From Elusimicrobia bacterium GWB2_63_16 (GTDB lineage Bacteria > Elusimicrobiota > Elusimicrobia > Elusimicrobiales > UBA9959): a stretch of DNA of 64,000 nucleotides. Shown here piece by piece: positions 49,228-59,166 of the stretch (position 1 is the stretch's first letter; each line of letters begins with the position of its first letter). Made by a program: the position numbers and the translations under genes. A model generated the notes under the pieces. The model searched no databases. It saw only the letters and a list, made by a program, of their open reading frames with translations, and was not told the origin of the DNA. The DNA lies in the NCBI GenBank assembly GCA_001799715.1, contig MGTZ01000030.1:1-64000 (forward strand). The letters run 5' to 3'.

Positions 49228-50268
49228 ATGGCTGCTACCAACGCAATTTCCGGCGCGCGCGTGCTGCTCCTGGGCGGCTCGGGGCTGCTCAGCGGGGCGG
49301 CCCGCGAGACCTTCCTGGCCGCCGGCTGCGAGGTTACCGTGCTGTCGCGCGGCGCGCGTCCCCTGCCGCCGCACCCGCTCCTGCGCGCCCTGCGCGCCGA
49401 CCGCCGCGACGCGGCCTCGCTGGCCGCCGCCCTCTCCGGAGAGCGCTTCGATCTCACCGCCGATTTCCTGGCTTACGACGCGGCCGACGTAGAGAGGCTG
49501 CTCGCCGTGCCCGGCTTCGCCCCGGGCCGCCTGGTGATGATCTCCACCGGCCAGGTCTATCTGGTCACGCGGGACCAGCGGCCGCCTTTCGCCGAGGCCG
49601 CCGCCGACGCGCCGCTTATCCCCGAGCCGGAAAAGAACACCCGGGACTGGCATAACTGGATCTACGGCATGGGCAAGCGGGCCGCCGAAGGCGCCCTGGC
49701 CGCCGGGGCCGGCGCGCGCGGCATACCGGCGCTGGCCTTGCGCCTGCCGGTGGTGCAGGGCGAGGCGGACGCAGAAAATTCTAAAAGATTGTGGGCCTGG
49801 CTGCAGCGCATGGGCGACGGCGGTCCGGTGCTGCTGCCCGACGGCGGCGCGCAGCCGGTGCGCTTCGTCTACGCCGGCGACGCGGCCCTGGCCCTGCTGC
49901 GGCTGGCCGGCCCCGGCGCCTGGCCAAAATCGCCGGCCCTGAACCTGGCCCAGCCCGGCGAGACCTCCCTGCTGGAATTCCTGGAACTGGCCGCTGGGTA
50001 CGGCGGGCTAAAACCCCGCTTCGTCCCGGTAGGCGGCGCCGACCTGCTGGCTGCCGGCCTGGACGGCGCCTGCGCCCCCTACTGGGGCCGCTGGTGCTCG
50101 CGGCCCGACCCCGCCGCCGCGCTGGCCCTGGGCTTTGCCGCGCGCGGTCCGCGCGAGTACCTGCCCTCCGTAGTGCGGGCCCACCTGGAGCGCCCGCCCG
50201 CCGTGCCGCATGAAGGCTACGCCCGCCGCGCTGACGAGCTGGCGCTGGCGGCGCGCCTTGGTTTTTAA
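49228..50268 (+). CDS. NAD(P)-dependent epimerase/dehydratase (extended SDR)
   Basis: 346 residues. Rossmann start RVLLLGGSGLLSGAARETFL, a variant of GxxGxxG. Catalytic YxxxK in NWIYGMGKRAAEGAL and a substrate-side MISTGQVYLV. The C-terminal part (FLELAAGYGGLKPRFVPV) resembles sugar-nucleotide or isoflavone-reductase-like SDRs. The substrate is unknown. It stands alone between ferritin and the glucan synthase, each with its own promoter. Confidence 0.85.
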   Translation: MAATNAISGARVLLLGGSGLLSGAARETFLAAGCEVTVLSRGARPLPPHPLLRALRADRRDAASLAAALSGERFDLTADFLAYDAADVERLLAVPGFAPGRLVMISTGQVYLVTRDQRPPFAEAAADAPLIPEPEKNTRDWHNWIYGMGKRAAEGALAAGAGARGIPALALRLPVVQGEADAENSKRLWAWLQRMGDGGPVLLPDGGAQPVRFVYAGDAALALLRLAGPGAWPKSPALNLAQPGETSLLEFLELAAGYGGLKPRFVPVGGADLLAAGLDGACAPYWGRWCSRPDPAAALALGFAARGPREYLPSVVRAHLERPPAVPHEGYARRADELALAARLGF

Positions 50269-50305
50269 AGTAGTCCGTACTCTTCCGTATTTACCTCCCT
50301 ATCAA

Positions 50306-50314
50306 TGATAGAAT
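50306..50314 (+). promoter_or_regulatory. Extended -10 promoter of the glucan synthase
   Basis: TGATAGAAT, 30 bases before the ATG; a CGAGG lies close to the start codon. Confidence 0.5.
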
Positions 50315-50344
50315 AGAGTTGGCGTAGCGGTCCCGGGCCGAGGT

Positions 50345-53300
50345 ATGCCGATGTTCCTGCGGTTAATGAAGCGCACCCTCCCGGCCATTAAGAAAAATCT
50401 TGGCCGCCTATTGCCGAACCCTAAAATAGCCGAGGAGCAGCCCCTCCGGGCCGAGCTTTTCAACGTCGACCAATTCAAACTGCACGCCGCCGCCCTGGCT
50501 TTCAGGCACAGCGTCAGCTTCAAGCGCGGCCGGGACAGGCTGCTCGCCCGCCTCAAGGAGAACGAGGCCATCCTGCTGCGCGCCTACGAGCTGCTTAACC
50601 GCGCGGGCGGCGCCAAGCGGCGCATCTCGCCCGCCGGCGACTGGCTGCTGGACAATTATTACCTTATCGAAGAGCAGATCCGCCTCGCGCAGAAGTTCCT
50701 GCCCAAGGGCTACAGCGAGGAACTGCCCAGCCTGAACCGGGGCCCGCTGGCCGGTTACCCCAGGGTTTACGACATCGCCATGGAAATGGTCGCCCACGGC
50801 GACGGGCGCCTCGACGTGAAAGGCCTGGCCGCCTTCGTGGGCGCGTACCAGGTAGGCCGGCGCCTGAAGCTGGGCGAATTGTGGGCCGTGCCGATCATGA
50901 TACGGCTGGCGCTGATAGAGAACCTGCGCCGCATCGCCTCGCGCATGATCGTGTCGCAGAACGACCGAGACGCCGCCGAGTACCGGGCCGGCAGGATCCT
51001 GGCCGTGCTGGCCAAGGATACCAGCGGCGTCATCCTGGAGATCGCGGCGATGGCCAAGGCCGGCCTGCCCCTGTCCGACGCCTTCGTGGCCGAGTTCGTG
51101 CGCCGCCTGCACGGCCAGAGCCCGGCCTTCAACCTCCCCATAGTCTGGCTCGAGAAGAAGCTCGCCGAGCAGGGCAAGACGACCGAGCGCCTGATCCAGT
51201 CGGCCAACCAGAAGCAGGCGGCCGACCAGGTCTCCATCGCCAACACCATCGAGAGCCTGCGTTTCCTGGAGACTACCGACTGGCACGATTTCGTGGAGGG
51301 CCTCAGCGCGGTGGAGCGGGAGCTGCGCCGGGACCCGTCGGGCCATTATCCCGGCATGGCTTTCGCCACGCGCGACGCCTACCGGCACGCCGTCGAGGAC
51401 CTGGCCCTGCGCGGCCGCCTGCCAGAGGAGGAAGTGGCGGCGCGGGCCGTGGCCATGGCCGCCGGCGCTGCGCCCGGCGGCGCGTCCGCCCACGTTGGCT
51501 ATTACCTCGCCGACCGCGGCTTCGCCGTCTTCTGCCGCTCGCTGGGCCTGCGCCTGCGCTTCAGGGACCACCTGCGCGCCCGCCGTACCGGGCTGGCGCT
51601 GGCCGCCTACGGCGGCGCCGCGCTTTCTCTTACGCTTCTGGCCGAGGCGGGCGTAATGGCGCTGGCCTGGGGCCAGGGCCTGGTTGAGCCGCTCTGGCTC
51701 GCGGCCTTCGGGCTGCCGCTGCTCTTCCCTGCCAGCCAGGCCGCCCTGGCGCTGGCCAACTGGTTCTTCACCAGGAGCGTCACGCCGGAGAAACTCCCCA
51801 GGATGGATTTTTCGGAAGGCATCCCCGCCGGCGCGCGGTCGCTGACGGTGATCCCCACAATGCTCACCGGGGCGGAGGCCATAGATTCCCTGCTGGAGGG
51901 CCTGGAGGTCTGTTACCTCGGCAACATAGACCCCAACGTGGATTTCGCGCTGCTGACCGACTTCCGGGACGCCGCCGCCGAGACGCTGCCCGGAGACGGC
52001 GCGCTGGTGCAGCGGGCCGCGGCCGGCATCGAGCGGCTCAACCGCAAATACGCCGGCCACCGGGAAGGCATCTTCTACCTGCTGCACCGGCCGCGCCGGT
52101 GGAACCCGCGCGAGCGGGTCTGGATGGGCTATGAGCGCAAGCGCGGCAAGCTCGCCGACCTCAACGCCGCCCTGCGGGGGCGGGGGGAGGACCGCTTCAG
52201 CGCCGTGGTCGGGGACCTGGCCCGCCTGCGGGACGTGAAATTCGTCATCACCCTCGACACCGATACCCGCATGCCCCGCGACGCGGCGCGTGACCTGGCC
52301 GGCATCATGGCCCACCCGCTCAACCGGCCGGTCTACGACGCCGCCAAGGGGCGCGTGGTGTCCGGCTACGGCATCCTGCAGCCCCGCGTGGACCTCGGCT
52401 ACCCCGGCGACACCCCGTCGCTCTTCGTACGCATCTTCGGGGGCGAGCCCGGCATCGACCCTTACACCAAGACCGTCTCCGACGTGTACCAGGACCTGTT
52501 CTTCGAGGGCTCCTTCATCGGCAAGGGCCTCTACGACGTGGACGCCTTCGAGGCCGCGCTGGCCGGGCGCCTGCCCGAGAACCTCATCCTCAGCCACGAC
52601 CTGCTGGAAGGCTGCTACGCCCGCTCCGCGCTGGTCACCGACGTGCAGCTGTACGAAAAGTATCCCTCCGGCTACCTCGCCGACATGAACCGCCGGCACC
52701 GCTGGACCCGCGGCGACTGGCAGATCTCCGGCTGGGTGCTGCCCTTCGTGCCGGGGCCGGGCGCCGCCGGCAACCCGCTGTCGGCGCTGTCGCGCTGGAA
52801 GATCCTCGACAACCTGCGGCGCAGCCTGACTCCCGCCGCTTCGGCCTGGCTGCTGCTGGCCGGCTGGTTCGCCTCGCCCGGCCCCGGTTTCTGGCCCGCC
52901 GCGCTGCTGTTCCTGGCCGGCTTCCCGCTGCTGCTGATCTCCTGCGTCGAGGCGGTCGGCAAGAGCCGCGACATCTCGCTCGAGGGCCACCTGAACGCGC
53001 TGCTGGACTCGCTCGCCGTGCGGGCCGCCCAGTTCGGCCTGTCGCTGGCCTTTCTCGCGCACGAGGCCCTGTACGGCCTGCACGCCGTGGCCATCACTTA
53101 CTGGCGGCTGTTCGCCTCGCGCCGGCGCCTGCTGGAATGGCGCACCTCCGGCGAAGCGGAACTGCAGGCGGCTACCACCGTGCCGCAGTACGCCAGGGCT
53201 ATGGCCGCCGGGCCGCTCGCCGCCCTGGCCGTTGCCGCGTGGCTGGCGCCGGCCGGCCGCGCCGACGCGCTGACGGGCGGCTTCCTGCTGCTCTGGCTGC

Positions 53301-56300
53301 TCTCGCCCGCCCTGGCCTGGCTGGTCAGCCGCGCTCCCGCCCCGCGCCGCTCCGAACTGTCCGCTGCCCGCGCCGCCTGGCTGGGGGCCCTCGCCCGACG
53401 GACCTGGGCTTTCTTCGAGACTTTCGTCACCGGGCGCGACAACTGGCTGCCGCCGGACAATTACCAGGAGGAATTCATAGGCGCCGCCGCGCACCGCACC
53501 TCGCCTACCAACATAGGCCTGTCCCTGCTGGCCAACCTGTCGGCTTACGACTTCGGCTACCTCTCGATGGGCCTGATGTGCAACAGGACGGAGAAAACGC
53601 TGCGGACGATGGGCGGCATGGAGAAGTACCGCGGCCATTTTTACAACTGGTACGACACCGAGACGCTCAAGCCGCTCAAGCCGCTCTACGTCTCGTCCGT
53701 GGACAGCGGCAACATGGCCGGCCACCTGCTGGTGCTGCGCGCTGGGCTGCTGGAACTGAAATCCGCACGCGTGGTCTCGCCCAGGATAACGGAAGGCCTG
53801 GCCGACACGCTGGCCGTGCTGGCCGAGAGCGCTGGGGAACTGGAACGCTCCGGGGCGCCCGGCGCGGCGGCCGCGGGGCGGACGGCGGCGGAGCAGGCCG
53901 CCCGGCTGCTGGCCCGCCTCAGGCCCGTTCCGGCCTCGCTGCAGGAGACCCGCGCGCTGCTGCTCTGGCTGTCGGCGGAGAGCGCGAAGATCCTGCCCGG
54001 CCTGGAGGGGGGGCACCTCGACCCCGCCCGGCGCTGGGCGCGCGCCTTCGAGCGGCAGTGCTACGACTACCTCGAAGATATGGCTTTCATCGCGCCCTGG
54101 ACGCTGCTGCCGCCCGAGGCGCCCGGCATGTGGGACAAGGGCGGGGAGGCAAGGCGCGCCGTCCTGGCCGCGCTGCGCGGCGAGCTGCGCCGCCTCGACG
54201 CCGTCCCGACGCTGGCCGAGGCCGCCAGGCTGGAACTGAAGTTAGGCCCGCTGATAGACGCCGCGCTGGCCGCAGCCGGCCGCGCCGAAGAGACGGACTA
54301 CGACGCCGGCCGCGAGCGCGACTGGCTGGCCCGCCTGCGGGCCGCGCTGAAGGAGGCCGGCGACAGGGCCAGCGGGCGCATGCTGGCCATAGAGGCCATG
54401 GCGCTGGCCTGCACCGAGCTCTCCGCCGTGGAATTCGAGTTCCTCTACAACAGGGGCGCGCATCTGCTTTCTATAGGCTACAACGTTTCCGAGCACCGGC
54501 TCGATACCGGCTGCTACGACCTGCTGGCTTCCGAATCCAGGCTGTGCAGCTACGTGGCCATAGCCCAGGGCAAGCTGCCGCAGAAGCACTGGTTCATGCT
54601 GGGCCGGCTGCTGTCGCGCTACGGCGGCGACCCGGTGCTGGTCTCCTGGGGCGGGTCGGTGTTCGAATACCTGATGCCGCTGCTGGTTATGCCTGCCTAC
54701 GAGGGCACCCTGCTGGAGCGCACCTACAGGGCCATGGTGGCCTGCCAGGCCGAGTACGGCGAGGACAACGGCATTCCCTGGGGCATGTCGGAGTCGGGCT
54801 ACAACAAGCTCGACGCCGCGCTGGCCTACCAGTACCGCTCTTTCGGCGTACCGGACCTCGGCTTCAAACGCGGTCTCGCTGAAGACCTGGTGGTGGCTCC
54901 TTACGCCTCGGTGCTGGCGCTGATGGTGGAGCCCGCTCTGGCCTGCGCCAACCTCGAGCGGCTGCAGGCCGACGGCTACAGGGGCGAGTACGGCTTTTAC
55001 GAGGCGGTGGACTACACCCCCTCGCGCGCCGCCCACGACGGGTCGCCCGCCGCGGTGCGCTCCTACATGGCCCATCACCAGGGCATGTCGCTGCTGGCGC
55101 TGGCCTACGGGCTGCTGGACCGCCCCATGCAGCGGCGCTTCCTGGCCGACCCGATGTTCAAGGCCACCGAGCTGCTGCTGCAGGAGCGGGTGCCCAAGGC
55201 GCCGGCCTTCCTCTACGATACCGAAGTCTCCGGCCTGCTGCGCAAGACCGAGGAGAGCGACGCCCTGTCGCGCGTGTTCACCACGCCGCATACGCCCGCC
55301 CCGGAGGTGCACCTGCTGTCCAACGGCGCCTACAGCCTGATGGTGACCAACGCCGGGGACGGCTATACGCGCTGGAAGGACCTCGCGGTCACCCGCTGGC
55401 GCGGGGACGCGGTGGTGCAGGACGGCGGCACCTACATCTACCTGCGCGACGCCGACACCGGGGAGTTCTGGTCCGCCGCCTACCAGCCCACGCTCAAGCC
55501 GCCCTCGCGCTACGAGGCCATCTTCTCCCGCTCGCGGGCGGAGTTCAGGCGCCGCGACCACGAGATAGAGGCCCACACCGAGATCGCGGTCTCGCCGGAG
55601 GATAATATCGACCTGCGCCGCGTGCGCCTGCGCAACCTCTCGCGCCGCGCCCGCACCATCGAGCTGACCAGCTACGCCGAGGTGGTGCTCAACCAGGGGG
55701 CCGCGGACCAGGCCCACAGGGCTTTCAGCAACCTCTTCGTGGAGACCGAGATAATCCGTTCGCACCAGGCCATACTCTGCAGCCGCCGGCCGCGCTCGGC
55801 CAAAGAGACTTTTCCCGTGCTGGCGCATTTCATGGCGGTGCACGGCCGGGCCGCGGACGGGGCCTCCTACGAGACCGACCGCGACAGGTTCATAGGCCGC
55901 GGCAACACCCTGGCCGGCCCCGCGGCCATGCGCGGGGGCAGGCTGGGCGACAGCGAGGGGGCGGTGCTGGACCCGGTGGCCGCCATCCGCTGCGCCGTCA
56001 GGCTGGAGCCCGGCGAGAGCGCCGTGGTGGACTATGTCACCGGCGTCTGCCCCGACCGGGCGGCCGCCCGCGCGGTGATAGAGAAATACCGCGACCGCAA
56101 CCTGGCCGACCGCGTCTTCGACCTGGCCTGGACGCACGCGCAGGTGACGCTGCAGCAGATCAACGCCACCGAGTCCGACGCGCAGGTCTACGGCCGCCTG
56201 GCCAGCGCCATCATTTACGCCAACCCCGACTGGCGCGCGCATTCCAGCGTGCTGCGCCAGAACCTCCGGGGCCAGACCGACCTGTGGGGCTACGGCATTT

Positions 56301-59125
56301 CCGGCGACCTGCCCATAGTGCTGGTGCGCGTGGAAGACCAGGAGAATATCGGCCTGGTGGCGCGTATGGTGCAGGCGCACGCCTACTGGCGCCTCAAGGG
56401 CCTGGCGGTGGACCTGGTGGTCTGGAACGAGAGCAGCTCCGTCTACCGCGACGCGCTGAGCGAGCGCATCGGCGACCTGATCTCGGCCGACGAAAAACTG
56501 CCCGCCGACCGGCGCGGCCGTATCTATTCCCGCCGGGCGGACCAGATGTCCGAGGAGGACAAGGTGCTGATGCAGGCCGTGGCGCGCATCGTGGTCAGCG
56601 ACAGGGGCGGTACCCTGGCCGAACATCTGGACCGCGTGGCCAAGACGGCCGCGCCCCGCCAGCTGGCGGCCGCGCACCCGCGCCCGGAGCGAGCGCAGGC
56701 GGCCCCGGGCCCGGCGCTGCGCCCGGACCTGGCCCGCTTCAACGGCCTCGGCGGCTTCACCCCCGACGGGCGCGAGTACGTCATCTCCACGGGGCCCGGC
56801 AAAGTTACGCCGGCGCCATGGGTGAACGTGCTGGCCAACGCCCGCTTCGGCACCGTGGTCTCCGAGAGCGGCGGCGCCTACACCTGGCTGGAGAACGCCC
56901 AGCTGTTCCGCCTGACCCCCTGGCACAACGACGCCGTCACCGACGCCAGCGGCGAGGCCCTGTACCTGCGCGACGAGGACAGCGGCCGGTTCTGGTCCCC
57001 GGCCCCGCTGCCCGCGCGCGGCGCCGGCGGCTACGTGTCCCGCCACGGCTTCGGCTACACGATCTTCGAGCACGAGGAGGACGGGCTGGTGTCGGAGCTC
57101 ACGGTGTTCGTGGCGCTGGAGCAGCCGGTGAAGTTCGCCTCGCTCAAGCTGCGCAACGCCTCCGGCCGCCGCCGCAGCCTGTCGGCCACTTCTTACAGCG
57201 AGCTGGTGCTGGGCCCGCAGCGCGACAAGTCGCACATGCACGTGCTTACCGAGGTGGACCCCAAGAGCGGCGCGCTGACCGCCTATAACCACTACAACAA
57301 GGAATTTCCCGGCCGGGTGGTCTTTCTCGACGTCAGCGAGACCGCGCGCTTCGTCACCGGCGACCGCCGGGAGTTCATAGGCCGCAACGGCTCGCTGGCC
57401 GCGCCGGCCGCGATGCGCGACGAGGCGCTGTCGGGCAGGGTGGGCGCCGGGCTGGATCCCTGCGCGGCCATGCAGGTGAAATTCGACCTGGAGGACGGCG
57501 ACGAGAAAGAGATCGTCTTCTCGTTCGGCGCCGCCGGCGGGGCCGACGAGGCCCGCGCCGTGCTGCAGCGCTTCTCCGGCGTGGAGGCCGTGCGCGCCGA
57601 GCTGGAGGCCGTCTGGGAGCACTGGAAGCGCGCGCTCGGCGTGGTCTACGTGGAAACCCCCGACGACTCCGTGAATTTCCTGGTCAACGGCTGGCTGCAG
57701 TACCAGGTGCTCGGCTGCCGCCTGCTGGGCCGCAGCGGTTTCTACCAGTCCGGGGGCGCCTACGGCTTCCGCGACCAGCTGCAGGACGGCCTGGCCCTGA
57801 CCCACTCTCACCCGGGCCTGGTGCGCGCCCAGCTGCTGGCCTTCGCGGCCCGGCAGTTCCCCGAGGGCGACGCTCAGCACTGGTGGCATCCGCCGTCGGG
57901 CCGCGGCGTGCGCAGCCACTGCTCCGACGATTACCTCTGGCTGCCGCTGGCCGTCTGCCGGTACGTGGAGGAGATCGGCGATACCGGCGTGCTCGACGAG
58001 CCCGTCCCCTTCCTCGACGGCCCGCCGGTGAAGCCGGAGGAAGAATCCTATTACGACCTGCCCCGGGCCGCCGCCGCCGGCGCCACGCTCTACGAGCATT
58101 GCGTCCGGGCGGTAAAGCACGGCCTGCGCTACGGCGAGCGGGGCCTGCCGCTGATGGGCAGCGGCGACTGGAACGACGGCATGAACCTGGTCGGCCGGGA
58201 GGGCAGGGGGGAAAGCGTCTGGCTGGGCTTCTTCCTCTACCGGGTGCTGCAGGCCATGGCCGCGCTGGCCGCCGGCCGCGGCGACAAGGAATTCGCGGAC
58301 CTGTGCCTGGCCGAGGCCGCCCGGCTGGCCGGCAGCATAGAGGCCAACGCCTGGGACGGCGGCTGGTACCGGCGCGCCTATTACGACAGCGGCGAACCGC
58401 TGGGTTCGGCCTCCAGCCCGGAGTGCCGCATAGACTCCCTGCCGCAGTCCTGGGCCGTCATCTCCGGCGCCGCGCCGGCCGCCAGGGCCGCGGCGGCCAT
58501 GGAGCAGGTGGACCGCCGCCTGGTGGACCGGACGGCCGCGCTGGTGAAGCTCTTCGAGCCGCCCTTCGACAAGTGCGCCGCCGACCCCGGCTACATCAAG
58601 GGCTACCTGCCCGGCGTGCGCGAGAACGGCGGGCAGTACACGCACGCCGCCGTGTGGGCCGTCATCGCCTTCGCGCTGCTCGGGGACAGGGAGCGCGCCT
58701 GGGAACTGCTGGGCCTCATCAACCCGGTGCGCCATTCCGACAGCCCGGCCGGCTGCGCCGTCTACAAGGTGGAGCCTTACGTCATGGCCGGAGACGTGTA
58801 CTCGGTGGGCGCCAACGCCGGGCGCGGCGGCTGGACCTGGTACAGCGGCTCGGCGGCCTGGATGTACCAGCTGCTGGTCACCCACCTGCTGGGGCTGAGT
58901 CTGCGCGTGGACCGGCTCTGCTTCCGGCCCTGCGTGCCGCCAGACTGGAACTCCTACAAACTGCATTACCGCTACAGGGAAACTTTCTACCACATCACCG
59001 TAACGCGGACGGGCCCCGGCGGCGCCGTGCTCGCGGTGACGGCGGACGGCGAGGAACGCGCCGACAAATGCGTGCCCCTCGTCGACGACCGGGCGCAGCA
59101 CAGCGCCGAGGTCCGGATAGGCTGA
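50345..59125 (+). CDS. ndvB: Cyclic beta-1,2-glucan synthase (NdvB/Cgs-like, GT84 + GH94)
   Basis: 2926 residues, like the roughly 2830-2870-residue rhizobial and Brucella enzymes. Order: cytoplasmic N-terminal region; TM helices (~415-480); GT84 glucosyltransferase with LTDFRDAAAETLPGD, FVITLDTDTRMPRDA (DxD) and RRHRWTRGDWQI (to ~800); further TM helices (~830-1020); a glycoamylase-like domain (~1030-1530; FEFLYNRGAHLLSIGYNVSE, NGIPWGMSESGYN, SYMAHHQGMSLLAL); two GT36 sugar-binding beta domains (~1600-1830, ~2120-2350); and a C-terminal GH94 phosphorylase domain (GSGDWNDGMNLVGREG) that sets ring size. The product is periplasmic cyclic glucan. Large minus-strand ORFs here are shadows. Confidence 0.95.
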   Translation: MPMFLRLMKRTLPAIKKNLGRLLPNPKIAEEQPLRAELFNVDQFKLHAAALAFRHSVSFKRGRDRLLARLKENEAILLRAYELLNRAGGAKRRISPAGDWLLDNYYLIEEQIRLAQKFLPKGYSEELPSLNRGPLAGYPRVYDIAMEMVAHGDGRLDVKGLAAFVGAYQVGRRLKLGELWAVPIMIRLALIENLRRIASRMIVSQNDRDAAEYRAGRILAVLAKDTSGVILEIAAMAKAGLPLSDAFVAEFVRRLHGQSPAFNLPIVWLEKKLAEQGKTTERLIQSANQKQAADQVSIANTIESLRFLETTDWHDFVEGLSAVERELRRDPSGHYPGMAFATRDAYRHAVEDLALRGRLPEEEVAARAVAMAAGAAPGGASAHVGYYLADRGFAVFCRSLGLRLRFRDHLRARRTGLALAAYGGAALSLTLLAEAGVMALAWGQGLVEPLWLAAFGLPLLFPASQAALALANWFFTRSVTPEKLPRMDFSEGIPAGARSLTVIPTMLTGAEAIDSLLEGLEVCYLGNIDPNVDFALLTDFRDAAAETLPGDGALVQRAAAGIERLNRKYAGHREGIFYLLHRPRRWNPRERVWMGYERKRGKLADLNAALRGRGEDRFSAVVGDLARLRDVKFVITLDTDTRMPRDAARDLAGIMAHPLNRPVYDAAKGRVVSGYGILQPRVDLGYPGDTPSLFVRIFGGEPGIDPYTKTVSDVYQDLFFEGSFIGKGLYDVDAFEAALAGRLPENLILSHDLLEGCYARSALVTDVQLYEKYPSGYLADMNRRHRWTRGDWQISGWVLPFVPGPGAAGNPLSALSRWKILDNLRRSLTPAASAWLLLAGWFASPGPGFWPAALLFLAGFPLLLISCVEAVGKSRDISLEGHLNALLDSLAVRAAQFGLSLAFLAHEALYGLHAVAITYWRLFASRRRLLEWRTSGEAELQAATTVPQYARAMAAGPLAALAVAAWLAPAGRADALTGGFLLLWLLSPALAWLVSRAPAPRRSELSAARAAWLGALARRTWAFFETFVTGRDNWLPPDNYQEEFIGAAAHRTSPTNIGLSLLANLSAYDFGYLSMGLMCNRTEKTLRTMGGMEKYRGHFYNWYDTETLKPLKPLYVSSVDSGNMAGHLLVLRAGLLELKSARVVSPRITEGLADTLAVLAESAGELERSGAPGAAAAGRTAAEQAARLLARLRPVPASLQETRALLLWLSAESAKILPGLEGGHLDPARRWARAFERQCYDYLEDMAFIAPWTLLPPEAPGMWDKGGEARRAVLAALRGELRRLDAVPTLAEAARLELKLGPLIDAALAAAGRAEETDYDAGRERDWLARLRAALKEAGDRASGRMLAIEAMALACTELSAVEFEFLYNRGAHLLSIGYNVSEHRLDTGCYDLLASESRLCSYVAIAQGKLPQKHWFMLGRLLSRYGGDPVLVSWGGSVFEYLMPLLVMPAYEGTLLERTYRAMVACQAEYGEDNGIPWGMSESGYNKLDAALAYQYRSFGVPDLGFKRGLAEDLVVAPYASVLALMVEPALACANLERLQADGYRGEYGFYEAVDYTPSRAAHDGSPAAVRSYMAHHQGMSLLALAYGLLDRPMQRRFLADPMFKATELLLQERVPKAPAFLYDTEVSGLLRKTEESDALSRVFTTPHTPAPEVHLLSNGAYSLMVTNAGDGYTRWKDLAVTRWRGDAVVQDGGTYIYLRDADTGEFWSAAYQPTLKPPSRYEAIFSRSRAEFRRRDHEIEAHTEIAVSPEDNIDLRRVRLRNLSRRARTIELTSYAEVVLNQGAADQAHRAFSNLFVETEIIRSHQAILCSRRPRSAKETFPVLAHFMAVHGRAADGASYETDRDRFIGRGNTLAGPAAMRGGRLGDSEGAVLDPVAAIRCAVRLEPGESAVVDYVTGVCPDRAAARAVIEKYRDRNLADRVFDLAWTHAQVTLQQINATESDAQVYGRLASAIIYANPDWRAHSSVLRQNLRGQTDLWGYGISGDLPIVLVRVEDQENIGLVARMVQAHAYWRLKGLAVDLVVWNESSSVYRDALSERIGDLISADEKLPADRRGRIYSRRADQMSEEDKVLMQAVARIVVSDRGGTLAEHLDRVAKTAAPRQLAAAHPRPERAQAAPGPALRPDLARFNGLGGFTPDGREYVISTGPGKVTPAPWVNVLANARFGTVVSESGGAYTWLENAQLFRLTPWHNDAVTDASGEALYLRDEDSGRFWSPAPLPARGAGGYVSRHGFGYTIFEHEEDGLVSELTVFVALEQPVKFASLKLRNASGRRRSLSATSYSELVLGPQRDKSHMHVLTEVDPKSGALTAYNHYNKEFPGRVVFLDVSETARFVTGDRREFIGRNGSLAAPAAMRDEALSGRVGAGLDPCAAMQVKFDLEDGDEKEIVFSFGAAGGADEARAVLQRFSGVEAVRAELEAVWEHWKRALGVVYVETPDDSVNFLVNGWLQYQVLGCRLLGRSGFYQSGGAYGFRDQLQDGLALTHSHPGLVRAQLLAFAARQFPEGDAQHWWHPPSGRGVRSHCSDDYLWLPLAVCRYVEEIGDTGVLDEPVPFLDGPPVKPEEESYYDLPRAAAAGATLYEHCVRAVKHGLRYGERGLPLMGSGDWNDGMNLVGREGRGESVWLGFFLYRVLQAMAALAAGRGDKEFADLCLAEAARLAGSIEANAWDGGWYRRAYYDSGEPLGSASSPECRIDSLPQSWAVISGAAPAARAAAAMEQVDRRLVDRTAALVKLFEPPFDKCAADPGYIKGYLPGVRENGGQYTHAAVWAVIAFALLGDRERAWELLGLINPVRHSDSPAGCAVYKVEPYVMAGDVYSVGANAGRGGWTWYSGSAAWMYQLLVTHLLGLSLRVDRLCFRPCVPPDWNSYKLHYRYRETFYHITVTRTGPGGAVLAVTADGEERADKCVPLVDDRAQHSAEVRIG

Positions 59126-59144
59126 CGCCCGCGGCCGCGGGGTT

Positions 59145-59153
59145 TGCTAAAAT
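59145..59153 (+). promoter_or_regulatory. Extended -10 promoter of the methyltransferase gene
   Basis: TGCTAAAAT ends 13 bases before the ATG at 59167. No Shine-Dalgarno. Confidence 0.55.
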
Positions 59154-59166
59154 AGTGCTGCCCGCT

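Noticed and set aside
50408-59101. Two very long minus-strand ORFs (1202 and 1619 aa) opposite the glucan synthase
   Set aside because: High-GC third-position shadows of ndvB. They have Gln/Arg/Ala/Gly-rich composition, no domains, and end or begin where ndvB does.
57883-59166. N-terminal extension of the methyltransferase
   Set aside because: Shadow of the ndvB 3' end in another frame; the real start has its own promoter at 59145.
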